From: Rhizobium mongolense subsp. loessense
GTDB lineage: Bacteria > Pseudomonadota > Alphaproteobacteria > Rhizobiales > Rhizobiaceae
Assembly (NCBI RefSeq): GCF_900099775.1
Contig: NZ_FMTM01000008.1
Span: forward strand, 186,001-250,000
DNA length: 64,000 bases
Reading direction: 5' to 3'
A program made the translations under genes and the position numbers. Below, piece by piece: positions 48,264-57,486 of this stretch; the first letter of the stretch is position 1; each line of letters begins with the position of its first letter. The notes beneath the pieces are model-generated. The model saw only the letters and a program-made list of their open reading frames with translations, did not search any database and had not been told where the DNA came from.

Positions 48264-49363
48264 TCCGTCACCTCCGTCGACCTTGCACCGAAACGTCTCT
48301 CGAGGCGGATCACCGCCCAGGCGACGATCGCCACCAGCAGACCGGACAGGAGAAACAGGCCCGACGTCCCGAGGATCGAACCGACTGTGACGGAAGCAAG
48401 GTAGAAAACCTCGGCGGCAAAGGTGGCGTAGGCAAGATACCGCACGGCGCCGTTGTCTCGGCCCTGCAGTGCGATGGCAAGCACGGCAATTGCGAGCGTT
48501 GCCATGCCGACCACGACAAGCGGCCAGCTTTCATCGTACTCTATGTTGAGCAACAGCAATCCGACTACCGCCACCAGGAATGCGTAAAAGGCCGGCGCAG
48601 CACCCGCAGTCCTTATGAATGCAAAGCCACGCAGCGGCGGCAGGCTGACGGCCACGAACGCGGCCATGCCGCAAAGCACGAAGGCGAACGCCACCTGGAT
48701 ATCTTCATGCAAGGTGTAGAGCCATGCAAGCCAGCCCACAGCAAGCAGATAGGCAAGATGCCGTGCACGATCGGCACCGGTAAAGCGCACCAGCGCGACA
48801 ATGACCACGGCCATGACGGGCGGCGCCCAGGGATCGAAGCCCACCCAACGGGCGCCGTAGTCCGTCAGATAAACAGCGAATGAGGCCCAGGACAGAAAGC
48901 CGGCTACGGCAGTCACGGTACCTGAGCGGAAGAGCGCGGCAGACACGGCCGCGACCGCGAACCATAGATACATGACAGTCTGCTCGTCACCCGACAGATG
49001 ATACATCTGGCCGATGAGGGAGATCGCGCCGCCGAAGCTCAGGGCACCGATGACGAGCAGGCCGCTGGCAACCGCCGAAGCCCCTCGGGCAAACAGTAGT
49101 GCCGCGCCGAGATAAACAGCCCAGATCAGGGCGAGGATGGTGCCGACGCGGACCAGCCGCGGGATCGCCTCCCAGTTGGAGGCAATGAGCAGCAGGACTG
49201 CCGCTGCAAGCAACACCGCGGCAAGCACCATCAGCACATTGCCGAGACTGAAATTTGCAGGCCGGCTGTCATATTCGACAAGCAGCAATTCCGCCATCGC
49301 CTCGGGCAGCAGACCCTTTTCCACCCAGAGCGACAGATCCCGCTCCAACCGTCCCCGATACAT
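48260..49363 (-). CDS. DUF2157 polytopic membrane protein
   Basis: 367 residues from the ATG at 49363, which has GGAGG upstream. A short soluble N-terminal helical domain (LERDLSLWVEKGLLPEAMAE) precedes about ten transmembrane helices starting LGNVLMVLAAVLLAAAVLLL. RLVRVGTILALIWAVYLGAA and GQMYHLSGDEQTVMYLW are typical of DUF2157 proteins. It forms an operon with the GDYXXLXY gene. Biochemical function is not known. Confidence 0.85.
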   Translation of the reverse strand: MYRGRLERDLSLWVEKGLLPEAMAELLLVEYDSRPANFSLGNVLMVLAAVLLAAAVLLLIASNWEAIPRLVRVGTILALIWAVYLGAALLFARGASAVASGLLVIGALSFGGAISLIGQMYHLSGDEQTVMYLWFAVAAVSAALFRSGTVTAVAGFLSWASFAVYLTDYGARWVGFDPWAPPVMAVVIVALVRFTGADRARHLAYLLAVGWLAWLYTLHEDIQVAFAFVLCGMAAFVAVSLPPLRGFAFIRTAGAAPAFYAFLVAVVGLLLLNIEYDESWPLVVVGMATLAIAVLAIALQGRDNGAVRYLAYATFAAEVFYLASVTVGSILGTSGLFLLSGLLVAIVAWAVIRLERRFGARSTEVTE

Positions 49364-49659
49364 CCCTGCCTCCGTGCCGATTCCAGCGGCTTTCCCCGTC
49401 AATGTTATAGATGGAGCGGCGTCTTTCGCAATCTCCCGGACCTATGCCCTTGAAGATACTTCACTGTGCGAACTTGGCACGGGATTAACCGGGCATTAAG
49501 AGCCGCGAACTAGTATAGAGTCGTTGCGGATAAGGCATGCATGAAACGCATGGCCACCATGAAAATATTGCACTGCAAAATAATCATTAGTCATACTATA
49601 TTGACGATCAAGAAGCGCGGGCATGGCAGCCCGACCCGGTTTACCGGATGCCTGCGGAT

Positions 49660-49792
49660 ATGATGTTCGCAACGAAATTCGGAGCAGCGCACTCCTCCTC
49701 CCAGCGCCCTCCGATAGACTGGCAACACTCCTCCTCCCAGTTGTCAGTCACCAACATGACGCCCACCGGATCCTCCCCCGGTGGGCGTTTTG
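49660..49792 (+). ncRNA. Alpha-r14-like (NfeR1-type) small regulatory RNA
   Basis: Three stem-loops each present a CCTCC (anti-Shine-Dalgarno) loop. Hairpin 1: GCGC/GCGC at 49687-49707 with ACTCCTCCTCCCA in the loop. Hairpin 2: 9-bp ACTGGCAAC/GTTGTCAGT at 49718-49748 with the same loop. Hairpin 3: terminator GCCCACCGG/CCGGTGGGC at 49761-49786 with TCCTCC in the loop and a GTTTT tail. This matches the alpha-r14 family of rhizobial trans-acting RNAs, which pair with ribosome-binding sites. The 5' end is estimated. Confidence 0.75.
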
Positions 49793-50228
49793 GTTTGCGA
49801 GGCATAAAACGATTAGCCTCCCGGTTTGCAAGGATTTCGCCGACAGGCTCGCCAACTCGTGAAACGCCCGGCTCCGACGGTCCGGAAAGCGCGCCGGGCT
49901 CTTGCCAACAGCAAATCTCCGTCGAAGGGCGGATGATACTGGTCTTTAATTTGAGGGCGGCCAATATCGGCAGCGATGCCGGCCTGCCGGCGATTTGAGC
50001 AATCGACTTTTAAGCGATGCCCACCAAAAAACATTCTGCCTATTCGTTGACCAGAAAACGGCTAGATCGCGCAGTTTCCCGCGATAGACTTGCGCCGGAT
50101 GCATAGGTGGAATGAAATCTTGTCTCTGTTAGATCTTCGCGGCGCAACATATATTCTGGTCATCAAACGCAAGCCAGCGCTGATGGGCAGCAGCTGGCAG
50201 ATGGCAAGCCCTCGGAAAGGGGATTAAA
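49793..50228. other. 436-base intergenic region
   Basis: No gene supported. It contains the leader of the DUF1127 gene with AAGGGGATTAAAATG at its end. Confidence 0.4.
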
Positions 50229-50375
50229 ATGAACTTCACACGCTCTTTCAACAACTGGCGCAAGTACCGTCAGACAGTTACTGAACTCGGCCGCATGACC
50301 AACCGCGAATTGCACGACCTCGGCATCGACCGTTCGGACATCCATCGCGTTGCTCGCGAGGCTTCTGGCCGCTAA
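50229..50375 (+). CDS. DUF1127 micro-protein
   Basis: 48 residues: MNFTRSFNNWRKYRQTVTEL GRMTNRELHDLGIDRSDIHR VAREASGR. The pattern W..YR.T..EL..L..REL.DLGI.R.DI..VAR is the DUF1127 (YjiS-like) family, common in alphaproteobacteria. Small arginine-rich members bind RNA and affect phosphate and carbon use in Agrobacterium. A terminator follows at 50418. Confidence 0.9.
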   Translation: MNFTRSFNNWRKYRQTVTELGRMTNRELHDLGIDRSDIHRVAREASGR

Positions 50376-50417
50376 TTCAGGCGATCAGCGTCCTCCCAAG
50401 CTGATCTCCTCCTTCAA

Positions 50418-50455
50418 AACGCCCGGTGCCTTCGGCAGCGGGCGTTTTCTTTTGT
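50418..50455 (+). terminator. Terminator of the first DUF1127 gene
   Basis: AACGCCCG...CGGGCGTT hairpin followed by TTCTTTTG. Confidence 0.75.
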
Positions 50456-50671
50456 TCAATTTACGCTGTCGCAATAGTTGCAGCGAAAACGACCTCTCTT
50501 TTACCGCTCAAAAAATGGCTTCTGCGTATTTATCGTGCACCACATTGCACAAACGCATAGCAGATGCCTTTTCTTTGCACTGCACAATATGACCGGGAAC
50601 CACTATATGAATGTCAACCGCAGAGACGGCGATGGCGCCGCCCGCGAGGCAACGTTCTAAGGAAGATGACA

Positions 50672-50815
50672 ATGAACCCGATCCGCATTGCTAAGAGCTG
50701 GATTAGCTACCGCCGCACGCTCAACGAGCTGGGCAGCCTTTCGAACCAGACGCTCTCCGACATCGGCATCAGCCGCTACGAGATCCGCAACATCGCATCC
50801 CGCTCGTTCCGCTGA
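50672..50815 (+). CDS. DUF1127 micro-protein, second copy
   Basis: 47 residues: MNPIRIAKSWISYRRTLNEL GSLSNQTLSDIGISRYEIRN IASRSFR. It is about 35% identical to the copy 440 bases upstream, with its own leader (AAGGAAG) and terminator, so the two are separate transcription units. Confidence 0.9.
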   Translation: MNPIRIAKSWISYRRTLNELGSLSNQTLSDIGISRYEIRNIASRSFR

Positions 50816-50837
50816 TCGCGGCAGCGTGATACACCAA

Positions 50838-50866
50838 AAACGGCGCCGCTTTGGCGCCGTTTTCGT
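50838..50866 (+). terminator. Terminator of the second DUF1127 gene
   Basis: AACGGCGCC-GCTTT-GGCGCCGTT followed by TTCGTTT. Confidence 0.8.
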
Positions 50867-50973
50867 TTCTGGGCCCTGTCGGCCCCAGGCACTGCGTGCC
50901 AGCAAAACGAGCAGCCTCGATCTCTCCTTTGGTGGAACGTTCGTAGGCGCCTGATGGGAAATTTCCCGATCGG

Positions 50974-51939
50974 CTAACTCTCCCACCACCTAAGCACCCG
51001 CATAGCCCGGAGGGTCACCCATCGCGAGGGCTTGCCCTGCCCGTCGTCGACCTCGAACCACACCCGCCCCGTCAGGCTCCAGTCGAGGGGCCAGGTGCCG
51101 TTCTCCAGACGTCTGGAACGGACGTGGCCGATAGCCTCGCCAAGTCGCGGGTCGGGATCGGCGCCGGTCAACATCGCAGAACAGCGGAAATAGTCGAGCG
51201 CACGCAAGACGTCGTAGCGCCAACGGTTCGGATGCAGGAAACGCAAAAACTGCTCGTCGGCCGGCTCTCCCGTGCCGAGACGGCGGAAGAGGTTGCGCTC
51301 CAGGAGATACTCCTCGCCAGACCTACGAGCCTCTTGAGATTTACGCGTACCCCCCGTGGCTCTCTCGTATTCCAGGAGCCCTTCCAGCACATTGATCGTG
51401 CTGGCGAATGACGAGCGGACCGAGCCGTTAAGCCTCTCACAGTTCCAGCCGCCGTCAGCGAGACGCTCGCCTACCAGCCTGTCGACAATGGACGAGACGT
51501 CAACCCCAAAATATGCACCATCGGCAACGGTCCGGCCGTTGATGCACTCCTCTACTTCGCCCTCCCAGTAAGGCTGGCCGCCCTCATCCCAACGTGCGTT
51601 AACGCCGATCAATTCGACAGTTCGTTTGGCCCGATCCGACGAGGGATTGAGACCAAATTCCCGGAGCTGCGACAACGAAAACGTCGTGGCCGTCCACGGC
51701 TGACCGTGCTCCTTCCACTCGCAAGGATCAAAATCGGCTGGGACGAAGGAGCCGCCCGCCCATTGCCCGTCCTCGTCCTGGTAGGAAAGAAGTCTGGCGC
51801 CCCAGCCCTCGGTCTCCACCTTCGCCCGCTCCGCCGCCCACTCCGGTTCCGGGGCGTCGCTCAGGTCGCGCATCACCTGCCATCGGATCGATGGGTCGGA
51901 GCGGAGAAGCCAGTCGATCACCAAGCCAGAGTCAGTCAT
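50974..51939 (-). CDS. Alpha/alpha-toroid protein (prenyltransferase/squalene-cyclase-like)
   Basis: A 321-residue soluble protein. Repeats with the terpenoid-cyclase toroid pattern are visible: LSYQDEDGQWAGGSF, RLVGERLADGGWNCERLNGS and RRLENGTWPLDWSL, each a Q/D-x-DGxW turn. No catalytic DxDD of squalene-hopene cyclase is seen, so it is probably a non-cyclase member. It lies downstream of the polysaccharide genes on the same strand, about 125 bases away, and may or may not belong with them. Confidence 0.65.
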   Translation of the reverse strand: MTDSGLVIDWLLRSDPSIRWQVMRDLSDAPEPEWAAERAKVETEGWGARLLSYQDEDGQWAGGSFVPADFDPCEWKEHGQPWTATTFSLSQLREFGLNPSSDRAKRTVELIGVNARWDEGGQPYWEGEVEECINGRTVADGAYFGVDVSSIVDRLVGERLADGGWNCERLNGSVRSSFASTINVLEGLLEYERATGGTRKSQEARRSGEEYLLERNLFRRLGTGEPADEQFLRFLHPNRWRYDVLRALDYFRCSAMLTGADPDPRLGEAIGHVRSRRLENGTWPLDWSLTGRVWFEVDDGQGKPSRWVTLRAMRVLRWWES

Positions 51940-52064
51940 GTCGGACGTGCCTATCGGCAGATCGGGTCGATAGCTCGCTTATAATCCACTTCTCCTTGCC
52001 TGCGCCAGCCCGATGCAGTCGCGAGAAACCGGGCTGGCCATCCACAGCTCTTGGTCGACCACGC

Positions 52065-53030
52065 CTAGTTCGTCTCGTCGCCCTTGATGACCCTCCAGTT
52101 GGGACGGCCGAGATTGAAGGGCCAGGCATGGACGTCGCGGTCGTTGAAATAGACGACTTCTTCCAGTTCCGGAAAATCGCTGTGCTTCAACGTCACGGTG
52201 TCGATCCACGGCCGCATGTAGGCGTCTTTCCCTTCATAGCCCAGTTCGGCTACCCAGATGGGCTTGCCGTATCCCGAGACTCGGCGGTAGCCGTCCGTCA
52301 GCGCCTGGCGGAAGTCACGCGGACCGCCATAGGCGAGTGTGTCGTAGGGCTCCAGGCCGAAGACGGAGAGGCCGACGAGATCGACATAATCATCACCCGG
52401 ATAGTAGGCATCGAGGCCGTCAAGCCCCTTCGGCGACCACATTACTTCCACCCCAGGTGCCTCGGCACGCACGATATCCATCATCCGCCGGTATGCGGTG
52501 ACATAGTCGCGCGGGTTCCAGCCAGCCCACGAGAACCGGCTGTTCTGATCTTCCATTTCCTGCCCCCAGCGGACGATGACCGGGCTCTTGAGCTTTGTGA
52601 TCATCCGGGCGATCGCGCGCATGTTGACGTCGTAATCGCCGCGCAGGACCTTCCGGCGCAGCTCATCGGAGGTCAGTCGCCAGTCGACATCCCATGACCA
52701 GGGCTCGACGGAAATCAGCAGGTTGCGTCCCCTCGCCTGCGCATAGGCGTCTGCCGTCTTCAGCGTTTCGAGATCGACGTCTTCCCACGGCAGGAACAGG
52801 TGCTCGGTCGCGACACCCTGCTGCGACGTGAAATCGCCGTGCGGGTCATAGGCGCCGAACTTGATGCCGTCAGCATGCAGAACTGGGCGCTTGTCAACGA
52901 TTGACTGGCTCAAGGGTGCTGGAACTCCAGCTGCGTCCTGCGCCAGGCTCGGCGTTGCGGGGTTAGCTGCGACCGACAGCAGCAGCGCGATCGCGGTGGC
53001 CGAGACTATTCTTCCCCTTAGCTTCGTCAT
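52065..53030 (-). CDS. Exported glycoside hydrolase (GH26-like), polysaccharide operon
   Basis: 321 residues with a signal peptide (IVSATAIALLLSVAANPATP SLAQD). The domain is a (beta/alpha)8 hydrolase: IVRWGQEMEDQNSRFSWAGW NPRDYVTAYRRM resembles the acid/base strand of GH26 (here Glu in GQEME), and KPIWVAELGYEG supplies the nucleophile candidate. It probably trims or releases the polysaccharide made by the operon. In S. meliloti the corresponding gene of the arabinose-polysaccharide cluster is, as I recall it, apsE. Confidence 0.7.
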   Translation of the reverse strand: MTKLRGRIVSATAIALLLSVAANPATPSLAQDAAGVPAPLSQSIVDKRPVLHADGIKFGAYDPHGDFTSQQGVATEHLFLPWEDVDLETLKTADAYAQARGRNLLISVEPWSWDVDWRLTSDELRRKVLRGDYDVNMRAIARMITKLKSPVIVRWGQEMEDQNSRFSWAGWNPRDYVTAYRRMMDIVRAEAPGVEVMWSPKGLDGLDAYYPGDDYVDLVGLSVFGLEPYDTLAYGGPRDFRQALTDGYRRVSGYGKPIWVAELGYEGKDAYMRPWIDTVTLKHSDFPELEEVVYFNDRDVHAWPFNLGRPNWRVIKGDETN

Positions 53031-53042
53031 GGCTTTCTCCTC

Positions 53043-53549
53043 TTACCTCCGAGCCATCAGCTTCTGCCTGTAGGCATCCGCATTGGCGCTGACGGTGTCC
53101 GCCGGCACGAGCTTCAGGTATTCATCGCCGGCGCGCGCTGAGGCGTGGCGGAAGATGTACCAATTGCCGTCGGGCTGGCGCTTCTGATAAATCACCCTGC
53201 CAATCTTGCGGTGACCGAAGCAGGTGCTGACGCGGGCCGGACCTTGTTCGTTCGTCCAGGTGGCACGCATGCACATCTGCCCGAGATCGTCGACAGCCCA
53301 CCGGCCCTCGGCCACCCATTGCTTGCCGCCATCATTCGTCCAGGCGACGAAGCGGCGGCCTTCGTCCATGAAGCGGCCGCCACCGGCGCCCCAGGTCCAG
53401 GTCTTGTCGCGATAGAGCTGGTAGAGTTCGTAGGCGCTGAGCGGCATCGGCGCTTTCTTCGCTTCGGCTCCCGCTGCCGCCCCCGGCAAGCAAAGTACCA
53501 GGCTGAGGACGGCAGCCGCCGCGCCATATGTTCTTGTTCCTATTCTCAT
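53043..53549 (-). CDS. DUF995 exported protein, polysaccharide operon
   Basis: 168 residues from the ATG at 53549 with GGAGGGT upstream. Signal peptide (YGAAAAVLSLVLCLPGAAAG AEA), then LYQLYRDKTWTWGAGGGRFM DEGRRFVAW and GRWAVDDLGQMCMRATWTNE with CFGHRK. This is a small lipocalin-like barrel family found near rhizobial polysaccharide genes. It corresponds in position to apsH1 of S. meliloti (recalled synteny). Confidence 0.75.
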   Translation of the reverse strand: MRIGTRTYGAAAAVLSLVLCLPGAAAGAEAKKAPMPLSAYELYQLYRDKTWTWGAGGGRFMDEGRRFVAWTNDGGKQWVAEGRWAVDDLGQMCMRATWTNEQGPARVSTCFGHRKIGRVIYQKRQPDGNWYIFRHASARAGDEYLKLVPADTVSANADAYRQKLMARR

Positions 53550-53595
53550 TGCACCCTCCTTCAACCGCAGCGCACCCGCCGACATGGCTTTGACT

Positions 53596-55485
53596 CTACG
53601 CGCTCGGCTCCACTCTCTTTGATCCTGCGGCAGCCTGCTGCCGGAACCCATTCCACTTGAAGCGGAATTTGACGATCCGCGTCTTGCCGCCGCCGAGACC
53701 GGCGCCTGCGACTGCGAATTTAGCTTCCGTGAAACTGACGACGCCCTGGCCATGCAACAGCGCTTCGAGACTGCTCAGGCCGTGCAGCCGGATTTCGCCG
53801 GTGCTGGCGACCAGAAGCGTCAGCGCGCTGGCCGCCACGAGCCTAAGACCGCGTGAGCGGGGCATAAGCGGCAACCCGTTCTCGCGTGCGTGGCGCGCAA
53901 CGATCAGCATGGCCAGCGCGGCATAGATCACGGCGTTGATGCCGGCGAAGATATAAAAGCCGCGGGCAGCGCCTTCGGCAGGCGCCAGCACCATCGCGGC
54001 AAGGGAAATACCCGCCAGCAGCACATAGGGAAGCAGAACGACCGGCGGCAGCGCCCTTTGCGCCTGCGTGCCCTTCGGCGTGATGCGGAAATCGACAAAG
54101 GAGCCGGAGACGTGATCGCGCAGCGCAGCCAGGCTTCCGGCAAGCGACCACGGCCAGCGTAGGAGAACGAAGGCAATGCCTTCCCAGCCGAAAAGCTTGG
54201 CGTCATATGGGCGGAAAGTTGCACTGCGCCTCCAGAAGAGCGCAAGCGCAATCAGCACCAGAGACAGCGGCGAGAAATGCAGCAGGAAGTCCGGATAGGT
54301 GACGCCGACGAAGACGTGACCTGTCAGCAAGGCCAGGACCGGTAGGGCGAACATTAGCAGCATGAACGCCGAAAACAGCGGATACCAGACCTGCGAAAAC
54401 AGGAACTGGAACTTCAGCTTCAGCGGCAGCTTCGGTACGTAGATGCGCGAGTATTGCATCAGGATCGTCACCAGGCTCCGCGACCACTGGAATTCCTGGA
54501 CGACGAGATCGGCAAACGTCGCCGGACCGTCGCCATGGGCGATCGCATCGAGCGCATGCACGCCGCGCCAGCCGCCGGCGTTCATCATCAGCGTCGTCGA
54601 GTGATCTTCGGCGAGTTCCGGTCCGAGGCCGCCGATCTGACGCAACGCTGCGGTGCGCACGGCATAATGTGAGCCGATGCAGAGCGGCGCCCAGCCACCG
54701 TTGTAACCAGCCTGAAGCGAACCATGGAGGCTTGCCTCGGCATAGAGCCTGCCTCTTGCGGCCCAACTGCCGGCGGCATTCGCATCGCAGATGCTGGGAG
54801 CCGAGACATAGCCGACGCGCGGATCGGCGAAGGGCTTCATGACCTCCTGCAGATAAGTCGGCTCCGGTACGTGGTCGGCATCGAACTGCGCCACGAAATC
54901 ATAGCGGTCATAACCGTAGCGATCGTAAAAATAAGCAAGGTTGCCTTCCTTGCAGCGTGTCCGGCGCGGCCACTCAGTCCGGTGATAGGCGGCAACGCCC
55001 TTGCGCGTCGAAATGAAGATGCCATGCCGGGCGCACCAGCGCTTCGTCTCCTCCGTCGGATCCTCGTCGGCGAGCCAGATGTCGAACTCGACGCCCTTCT
55101 GATCCAGCATGGCGAGCAATGTCTTGCGCACCACCTCGAAGGGCTCGGACGGCGCCTTGGTGACCACCATTGCGATGCGGCCCGGGGGAACGGCTGCCGA
55201 AGGCTTAATCCGCTTCGCATTGACGAAGATGAAGATGAAATAGGCCGGGATCAGCGTGAGCCAGGCAACGGTCGCCGTCGTCATGATGAATGCAGGCGTT
55301 GAGATCACATGCGAGGGCTGCAGCCACCATGTCCAGAAATAGGCAAGCGCGGCGAGCCAGCAGGCGACGCCGAACCAGTAGGCGGCGCGGCTCCATCCTG
55401 CAAAGATGGGCTCGAGCGCGTCCTGTCTAGCAGCACGGGTCGCCGTCGCCCTTCTCTGTCTGGTCACGAATGGCGCGACGTTCAT
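53596..55485 (-). CDS. Cellulose-synthase-like family 2 glycosyltransferase
   Basis: A 629-residue processive membrane transferase. Two N-terminal helices (AAYWFGVACWLAALAYFWTW) precede the catalytic domain: DIWLADEDPTEETKRWC, FVAQFDADHVPEPTYLQEVM (DxD), LGPELAEDHSTTLMM (ED base) and VVQEFQWSRSLVTILMQY, where the usual QxxRW reads QxxQW. Five or more C-terminal helices form the export channel. It would polymerise a sugar supplied by the two upstream enzymes. The counterpart in S. meliloti is recalled as apsS. Confidence 0.85.
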   Translation of the reverse strand: MNVAPFVTRQRRATATRAARQDALEPIFAGWSRAAYWFGVACWLAALAYFWTWWLQPSHVISTPAFIMTTATVAWLTLIPAYFIFIFVNAKRIKPSAAVPPGRIAMVVTKAPSEPFEVVRKTLLAMLDQKGVEFDIWLADEDPTEETKRWCARHGIFISTRKGVAAYHRTEWPRRTRCKEGNLAYFYDRYGYDRYDFVAQFDADHVPEPTYLQEVMKPFADPRVGYVSAPSICDANAAGSWAARGRLYAEASLHGSLQAGYNGGWAPLCIGSHYAVRTAALRQIGGLGPELAEDHSTTLMMNAGGWRGVHALDAIAHGDGPATFADLVVQEFQWSRSLVTILMQYSRIYVPKLPLKLKFQFLFSQVWYPLFSAFMLLMFALPVLALLTGHVFVGVTYPDFLLHFSPLSLVLIALALFWRRSATFRPYDAKLFGWEGIAFVLLRWPWSLAGSLAALRDHVSGSFVDFRITPKGTQAQRALPPVVLLPYVLLAGISLAAMVLAPAEGAARGFYIFAGINAVIYAALAMLIVARHARENGLPLMPRSRGLRLVAASALTLLVASTGEIRLHGLSSLEALLHGQGVVSFTEAKFAVAGAGLGGGKTRIVKFRFKWNGFRQQAAAGSKRVEPSA

Positions 55486-56465
55486 GCGCGTACCTCCAGA
55501 CCGAAGGTCGGGCTTGCCGTGCGGATGATCGTGTCGATATCGGAGAACTGCGGCGTGAAGCCGAGAACCGCCCGCGCCCGTGCGGTATCGGCAAAAAGCA
55601 CCGGCGGGTCGCCGGCGCGGCGGATATCGTAGCGAACCGGAACCTCGTGTCCGGTGATGCGATGGATGGCGCTCAGTATCTCGCCGACGGAGGTGCCATG
55701 GCCGGAACCGAGATTGACTCGCAGCGTTTCGCCGCCGCTTGCAAGGTAGTCAACGGCGGCAAGGTGGGCTTGCGCGAGATCGCTGACATGGATGTAATCG
55801 CGAACACAGGTGCCATCCTCGGTATCGTAGTCGTTGCCGAATACCTCCAGGCATGGCAGACGGTGTGCAGCCGCAAGCAACGCGCGCGGGATGAGATGAG
55901 TTTCAGGTTCATGACGCTCGGCAAGATCGCCCTGCGGATCGGCGCCGGCGGCATTGAAATAACGCAGCGACACGAAACGAAGGCCATAGGCGGCTGCATA
56001 ATCCTCCAGCGCCATTTCGAAGATCAGTTTCGTCCGTCCGTAGGGATTGACCGGCAGCTGAACCGTCTCCTCGCGGATCGGCAACGCCGCAGGAATGCCA
56101 TAGGTCGCGCAGCTGCTCGAAAAGACGATGCGATCGACTTGCTCGTCAAGGCATGCTTCCAATAGCGCAAGGCTGCCGGCAACATTGTTGCGATAGTACT
56201 TGCGCGGATCTGCGACGGACTCACCGACATACGCATTCGCCGCGCAATGGATGACGCATACCGGCTCGAACCGGCCGAGCGCCTTTTTCAGGGAGCCGAC
56301 ATCGGCGATGTCGGCATCGATCAACGGACCCCAGCGAACGGCATCCTGATGGCCGGTCGACAAATTGTCATATGCGACCGGCGTGAACCCCGCGCCGGCC
56401 AGCGCCTTGCAGATGTGGCTGCCGATGAAGCCGGCACCACCAGTGACGATGATGTAGGGAGACAT
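55482..56465 (-). CDS. uxe: UDP-sugar 4-epimerase (GalE-type, probable UDP-xylose 4-epimerase)
   Basis: A 327-residue short-chain dehydrogenase. IIVTGGAGFIGSHICKALAG binds NAD, the active site includes SSSCATYG and YGRTK, and LRYFNAAGADPQGDLAERH plus RDYIHVSDLAQAHLAAV are GalE-type. Because it is coupled with a UDP-xylose synthase gene (4-base overlap with the transferase, 1 base from the synthase), it probably makes UDP-arabinose, and can also act on UDP-galactose/glucose. The name follows S. meliloti synteny. Confidence 0.75.
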   Translation of the reverse strand: MSPYIIVTGGAGFIGSHICKALAGAGFTPVAYDNLSTGHQDAVRWGPLIDADIADVGSLKKALGRFEPVCVIHCAANAYVGESVADPRKYYRNNVAGSLALLEACLDEQVDRIVFSSSCATYGIPAALPIREETVQLPVNPYGRTKLIFEMALEDYAAAYGLRFVSLRYFNAAGADPQGDLAERHEPETHLIPRALLAAAHRLPCLEVFGNDYDTEDGTCVRDYIHVSDLAQAHLAAVDYLASGGETLRVNLGSGHGTSVGEILSAIHRITGHEVPVRYDIRRAGDPPVLFADTARARAVLGFTPQFSDIDTIIRTASPTFGLEVRA

Positions 56466-56466
56466 C

Positions 56467-57486
56467 TCATACGGCCTCCGCTACCTTTGCCGCGGAAAGA
56501 CGTGCCTCGAAATATTCGATCGTCTTTCCAAGGCCGATTTCCAGCGAGACACGCGGCTGCCAGCCGAGTTTTGCCTGGGCCCGAGAGATATCCGGCCGCC
56601 GCTGTTTCGGGTCATCTGTGACCCGAGGCAGATGAACGATGCGCGAGCGCGAGTTCGTCATCTCGCGGATCATCTCGGCGAGCTGGCGCACCGGGATTTC
56701 GGCCGGATTGCCCAGATTGATCGGCCCGGTGCATTTCTTCCCGGCGTTCGAGAAACGAAGGAACCCTTCGATCAGATCGTCGACATAGCAGAAGGAACGG
56801 GTCTGCGAGCCATCGCCGTAAATGGTGATGTTCTTATTCTGCAGCGCCTGGACGATGAAATTTGAGACCACGCGACCGTCATCCGGACGCATGCGCGGTC
56901 CGTAGGTGTTGAATATCCGCCCGACCCGGATATCGACGCCGTAGGCTCGATGGTAGTCGAAGAACAGCGTCTCGGCACTGCGCTTGCCTTCGTCATAGCA
57001 CGCACGCGGACCGACCGGGTTGACGTTGCCGCAATAGCTCTCCCGCTGCGGGCTGTGCTCCGGATCGCCGTAGACCTCGGAGGTCGAGGACTGCACGATC
57101 GTCGCGCCGTTCCGTCGTGCGAGATCGAGCGCATTGACGGCGCCGAGCACATTGGTAAGCAGAGTTCCAACCGGATCGCGCTGATAATCGGGCGGAGATG
57201 CCGGAGACGCGAAATTGAAAATCAGCGCCGCATCCACGTCAAACGGACTGCGAACATCGTGCTCGATGATCCGAAAACGTGAAAATGGCCGGAGATGGTG
57301 GACGTTGGATCGGCGGCCGGTCGAGAAATTATCCAGACAGATGACTTCGTGGCCGCCCTTGAGAAGCCGCTCGCAAAGATGGGAGCCGAGGAATCCCGCG
57401 CCTCCGTTGACGAGCACTTTCTTTGGTGTCCGGCCCGATAGGTTATCATAACCGGAACATATTTCGTTGGGAACGAAACTACGCAT
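56467..57486 (-). CDS. uxs1: UDP-glucuronate decarboxylase (UDP-xylose synthase)
   Basis: A 339-residue extended short-chain dehydrogenase. [20 protein letters not shown] is the NAD site; [46 protein letters not shown] and [18 protein letters not shown] (YxxxK) are diagnostic of UXS. It converts UDP-glucuronate to UDP-xylose. It is the first gene of the leftward operon. A long inverted repeat lies in its promoter region (57572-57637). Confidence 0.85.
   Translation of the reverse strand: MRSFVPNEICSGYDNLSGRTPKKVLVNGGAGFLGSHLCERLLKGGHEVICLDNFSTGRRSNVHHLRPFSRFRIIEHDVRSPFDVDAALIFNFASPASPPDYQRDPVGTLLTNVLGAVNALDLARRNGATIVQSSTSEVYGDPEHSPQRESYCGNVNPVGPRACYDEGKRSAETLFFDYHRAYGVDIRVGRIFNTYGPRMRPDDGRVVSNFIVQALQNKNITIYGDGSQTRSFCYVDDLIEGFLRFSNAGKKCTGPINLGNPAEIPVRQLAEMIREMTNSRSRIVHLPRVTDDPKQRRPDISRAQAKLGWQPRVSLEIGLGKTIEYFEARLSAAKVAEAV

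Noticed and set aside
49641-49964. 107-residue minus-strand reading frame
   Set aside because: It lies antisense to the small RNA and its terminator hairpin, has no ribosome-binding site and a composition unlike a real protein.
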